DNA from: Stieleria marina
GTDB lineage: Bacteria; Planctomycetota; Planctomycetia; Pirellulales; Pirellulaceae
NCBI GenBank assembly: GCA_007741555.1
Contig: CP036526.1
Coordinates: 4,216,001-4,280,000, forward strand
DNA: 64,000 nucleotides
Reading direction: 5' to 3'
Shown: positions 61,299 through 64,000 of the stretch, one piece after another
Layout: every line of letters begins with the position of its first letter
Numbering within the stretch: the stretch's first letter is position 1
Notes under the pieces: model-generated
The model's input: the letters and a program-made list of their open reading frames with translations, nothing else
Database searches by the model: none
What the model was told of the DNA's origin: nothing
Program-made: the position numbers and the translations under genes

Positions 61299-63302
61299 TT
61301 AGAAACGCCAGATGACTTGGCTGATGATTTCGTCGCGCGAAACAACTTCATCGCGATTGTTGTCCAGCGACGAAAACAAATTCATTCGCACTGAATCAGG
61401 CAATTCGTGCTTGGCAATGTATCCGTCCCCATTCTTGTCAAATCGCTGCATGTAATCATCCGCGAACTTTTTGGCTTGTTTCATTCCCGCTTCGCGACGA
61501 GCCGCCAAACGATCTTCGATTGCCTGCTGCTCGCTGGATTCTTTGGCACTAGGCGTTGTCTTGCCGGGCGAGTTTTTCACACGCGGATCTTTCACACGCG
61601 GTTTGGCGACGGCGGCGAACACGACGGCCATTTCTTGCCATGTCTGATCGCCCCACGTCACATACTCCGTCGGAGCGGGGTTGGTCGGGTTGCCTGCTGA
61701 ATTGTCAAACACGGCCGTAAACTTCAGCCTGTCGACTCCATCGAGCGGGAGCGGTTGGGCGAGTTCATAGTTGTGCTGCCAGTTGAAGTCGTACGTGGGG
61801 ACTTCCAGCAAAGTCGTCGCCTCCCCATCGACCTGCTGGCTCATCCGAAACGATTTGCCTCGCAAATGCATGTGCGGCATGATCGACAACAACCGAGCGT
61901 CTTTGGGAAAACCCGACAGCACTCCGTTGACTTCGTGGCTGGCGTCACCCGGTGGAATTTCAAAGTCTTGCTCAATCGCGCCCATCGCAAACACTTCGTG
62001 AGTCACATCGCTTTCGTCGGCAAACAACAAACCGATCCGGCTACGGTCTTCCGTCTGCGCCCCTGTCGGCGTGTAGTGCATCTGAAACACGATCCGCGAT
62101 CCCGCCGGAACTCGGCGCGCATAACCGTCGGGCAACGGCGAAACGATCTGGCCAGGCACGTAGGCACCTAACATGCCATAAGACTGGATCGACTGTCCGT
62201 CGGGCGGTCGAATGAACGCGATCACGTGATGCACCACCGATCGATTTCCTGGCACGATCTGAGTACTGGTGACCCATTTGTCTTCGGTAAACTTGGGGTC
62301 GACGATAAAGTACTGATACTCCACCGTGCCTTCGGCTGGTACTTGAAACGGTTGCTTGCTAACCGAAAAAACCGCATCGGGCTCGCGTTCCAGACGCCAG
62401 CCCGTTGTGTAGGCGATCGGTTCGGGAAGATCACTGGCTTGGCCATACGGCATCCCACCGGCAACCCACTCGGCAAGCAACTCTTTGTCACGGTCGCTCA
62501 TTTTTCGAGCGTTGGCGATCTTGGCATGGTCGTCGCTAGCATGCCACGGCGGCATTCGTTTTTGGTCGATGACCTCCAACATCATTTCGCTCCAGCCGAC
62601 AATCTCGTTGTAATCGGTCAACGCAAACGGACCGATCTCGCCGTCGCGGTGACATTCCACACAGTGTCGCCGCAATACTCGCGAGACGTCTTTGCAATAA
62701 GTCACTTCGCACTCCGCGTCGATCTCACGTCCCGGCATGGCAATCAAGCAGCCCACCGCTTCGGTCGCCGAAACCGCAACCGTTTCGCCGGCGATCAATT
62801 GTTCGATCGCGTCACGAAGATCTTGTTTGGAAGGTGCACTACGCGCGATGCCAGGCTGGTATTGATCATCGATTCGGCCGCGGTAACGAATCAAGCCAGC
62901 GCGATCAATCACGATGACTTCCGGCGTCCGGGTAGCGCCCGCCGATTGAGCCACGGAACGATCAAAGTCTTTGGCCAACGGAAACGTCAGGCCCGCGGTG
63001 CGACCAAATTGGGCCCACTGTTCCAGCGAATCTTGCACATTGCTGTTGATGCCGATGAAACGGACGCCGTCGTCGTGATACCGCACAGAGAGTCGCTGAA
63101 GTCGTGGTCCGTAGAGTTTCGCCAGTGGACACTCTGTCCCCAGAAAACACAGCACATGAAAACGTACGTCGGCGTCGGTCGACAAAGCAACCGTGGATTC
63201 GTCGGTGCCAGGCAACGAAAACGGCGGTACCCGATCAGCCGCATTGCCAAAGGAACCCGCCGACAGCAGAGCGAAAACGATTACAGGGAACAGGTATCGC
63301 AT
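61299..63302 (-). CDS. Redoxin/heme c/copper monooxygenase/EF-hand fusion
   Basis: A 667-residue exported protein from ATG 63302; signal peptide MRYLFPVIVFALLSAGSFGN, cleavage near NAA|DR. Order: redoxin-like domain (about 30-175) with FLGTECPLAK, one Cys where classical thioredoxins have two; a heme c motif C214-V-E-C-H218; then a copper type II, ascorbate-dependent monooxygenase-like region with VVHHV (358-360), QMHY (409) and MPHMHLRGK (H477, H479); and a C-terminal pair of EF-hand loops (622-633 and 647-658). The first loop (DKNGDGYI) is canonical; the second is less so. Redox domains make electron transfer or thiol-linked hydroxylation in the periplasm likely. Product and substrate unknown. 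Confidence 0.88.
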   Translation of the reverse strand: MRYLFPVIVFALLSAGSFGNAADRVPPFSLPGTDESTVALSTDADVRFHVLCFLGTECPLAKLYGPRLQRLSVRYHDDGVRFIGINSNVQDSLEQWAQFGRTAGLTFPLAKDFDRSVAQSAGATRTPEVIVIDRAGLIRYRGRIDDQYQPGIARSAPSKQDLRDAIEQLIAGETVAVSATEAVGCLIAMPGREIDAECEVTYCKDVSRVLRRHCVECHRDGEIGPFALTDYNEIVGWSEMMLEVIDQKRMPPWHASDDHAKIANARKMSDRDKELLAEWVAGGMPYGQASDLPEPIAYTTGWRLEREPDAVFSVSKQPFQVPAEGTVEYQYFIVDPKFTEDKWVTSTQIVPGNRSVVHHVIAFIRPPDGQSIQSYGMLGAYVPGQIVSPLPDGYARRVPAGSRIVFQMHYTPTGAQTEDRSRIGLLFADESDVTHEVFAMGAIEQDFEIPPGDASHEVNGVLSGFPKDARLLSIMPHMHLRGKSFRMSQQVDGEATTLLEVPTYDFNWQHNYELAQPLPLDGVDRLKFTAVFDNSAGNPTNPAPTEYVTWGDQTWQEMAVVFAAVAKPRVKDPRVKNSPGKTTPSAKESSEQQAIEDRLAARREAGMKQAKKFADDYMQRFDKNGDGYIAKHELPDSVRMNLFSSLDNNRDEVVSRDEIISQVIWRF

Positions 63303-63377
63303 GAGGGTTTTCAATTGGACGTGATGTTTCCGTACAGAACAAGTTTCACTCAGCATTCAGATTCGGCCAAGCTCGTT

Positions 63378-64000
63378 TTACCAGTCCTTGCACATGTCCG
63401 TGGAGATTTGGCCGGCCAAATCGTTGACACTGCCTTTGCCGTCGGGATGCAGCCGTGTGCTTAGAAAAATAAACACCAGTTCTTTAGCAGGATCGATCCA
63501 CATCACCGTTCCCGTAAAACCACCGTGTCCAAACGCAGCCGGCGAGAGCGACTTGCCGCGATTTCGGGAATACGGGGATTGGTTGTCCCAGCCGTACGTC
63601 CGCGTACCGCGTTTGATGTCGCGCGGCTTGGTCATCAAATCAAACGTGGCAGCCGTGAAGAGCTGCTGGGGCGAATCGCCGGTTGCGTCCGCCAATTTGC
63701 CTTTTCGCAGCATGGCCTGTCCGTAGCGAACCAAGTCGGCCGCGGTCGAAAACACACCGGCGTGACCGGCGACACCGTCCATCAGGAAAGCGCGAGGGTC
63801 ATGCACGACGCCTTTCATTGGCTTGCCGTCGCGTGTCTCGGTGGTGGCCGCTCGCTCGCAAAGCTTGGCCGGTGGGTTGTACATCGTCTCTGTCATTCCC
63901 AGCGGCCCAAATACTCGCTCGGCCGCAAAGGCATCCAGACGCCTGCCACTGATTTTTTGCACCAGTTTTCCCAACACGATAAAACCCACGTCGGTGTACG
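63378..64000 (-). CDS. Beta-lactamase-family serine hydrolase, C-terminal part
   Basis: The frame runs to the window edge: upstream residues read YTDVGFIVLGKLVQ, the usual segment after the Tyr motif of class C beta-lactamase-like and D-alanyl-carboxypeptidase-like proteins. Then ISGRRLDAFAAERVFGPLGM and VAGHAGVFSTAADLVRYGQA follow the family pattern, with a late GHGGFTGT that corresponds to the KTG/HTG-type motif. The N-terminus with the Ser-x-x-Lys nucleophile lies beyond 64000, so the start is unseen. Likely a periplasmic serine hydrolase or esterase. Confidence 0.85.
   Translation of the reverse strand, partial: YTDVGFIVLGKLVQKISGRRLDAFAAERVFGPLGMTETMYNPPAKLCERAATTETRDGKPMKGVVHDPRAFLMDGVAGHAGVFSTAADLVRYGQAMLRKGKLADATGDSPQQLFTAATFDLMTKPRDIKRGTRTYGWDNQSPYSRNRGKSLSPAAFGHGGFTGTVMWIDPAKELVFIFLSTRLHPDGKGSVNDLAGQISTDMCKDW

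Noticed and set aside
61270-61300. A frameshifted end of uvrC
   Set aside because: Only 14 bases separate the stop from the next gene, so there is no room for a lost HhH domain.
62226-63464. A 412-codon plus-strand ORF antisense to the redoxin fusion gene
   Set aside because: The minus frame has heme, copper and EF-hand motifs; this frame has none.

Overview
The window reads as chromosomal DNA from a Planctomycetota bacterium, most likely Pirellulaceae (Rhodopirellula-like). Evidence from the sequence: a giant secreted protein with the planctomycete LEPR-XLL-type N-terminal motif (ETLEARRVLTA), a BBP7-type outer-membrane barrel, an ECF sigma factor tail-to-tail with a Ser/Thr kinase, CHRD/Calx-beta/dockerin-like extracellular modules, 'QFSLTSLFVLVTVAA'-type small membrane proteins, frequent TTG/GTG starts and moderately high GC. 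I see no phage, plasmid, transposase, CRISPR or RNA gene. Species assignment is inference.

Layout. 0-7 kb: zinc-ribbon and other membrane proteins, an S1-domain RNA-binding protein, and unrecognised planctomycete proteins. 7.1-16.6 kb: one approximately 3,166-residue extracellular protein with nine beta-helix supermodules, inserted Spondin_N and CHRD domains, four Calx-beta domains and a dockerin-like tail. 17.4-21.0 kb: a multidomain Ser/Thr kinase and an ECF sigma factor. 21.3-25.6 kb: secreted DUF4331 and TPR proteins, then a BBP7 barrel, with two good terminators. 26.5-28.6 kb: RDD membrane protein and AvtA-like aminotransferase. 28.7-36.4 kb: a leftward TolC / HlyD-adaptor / MacB-type ABC / M42-like peptidase cluster. 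36.8-43.4 kb: an AspT-type transporter, two membrane proteins (one with leucine-rich repeats), a CvpA-like protein and a 57-residue coiled-coil gene missed by length cut-offs. 43.6-46.6 kb: a fused MlaF-MlaE-like ABC protein translationally coupled to a membrane-anchored helical partner. 46.8-50.5 kb: unrecognised cytosolic and membrane proteins. 50.6-52.2 kb: Anbu (proteasome-like) plus transglutaminase-like protease. 52.6-58.2 kb: VOC protein, sugar-phosphate-isomerase-like protein, PQQ-propeller protein, secreted DPFGG-tailed protein, BON and DUF4112 proteins. 58.7-64 kb: EamA-like transporter, a short UvrC, a redoxin/heme/copper/EF-hand fusion, and the C-terminal part of a beta-lactamase-family hydrolase cut by the window edge.

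Functional grouping. Three sets look like working units: the tripartite efflux cluster with its peptidase, the Mla-like pair, and the Anbu-transglutaminase pair. The kinase and sigma factor form a plausible signalling pair. The rest is ordinary single-gene planctomycete content. The most unusual items are the kinase fused to a DUF5939-like region and an apparently dead, truncated cyclase domain; the nine-fold repeated giant protein whose extra domains all sit in the same slot of the repeat; the UvrC without its C-terminal helix-hairpin-helix; and a 32-bp inverted-repeat element whose core recurs in another tail-to-tail gap.
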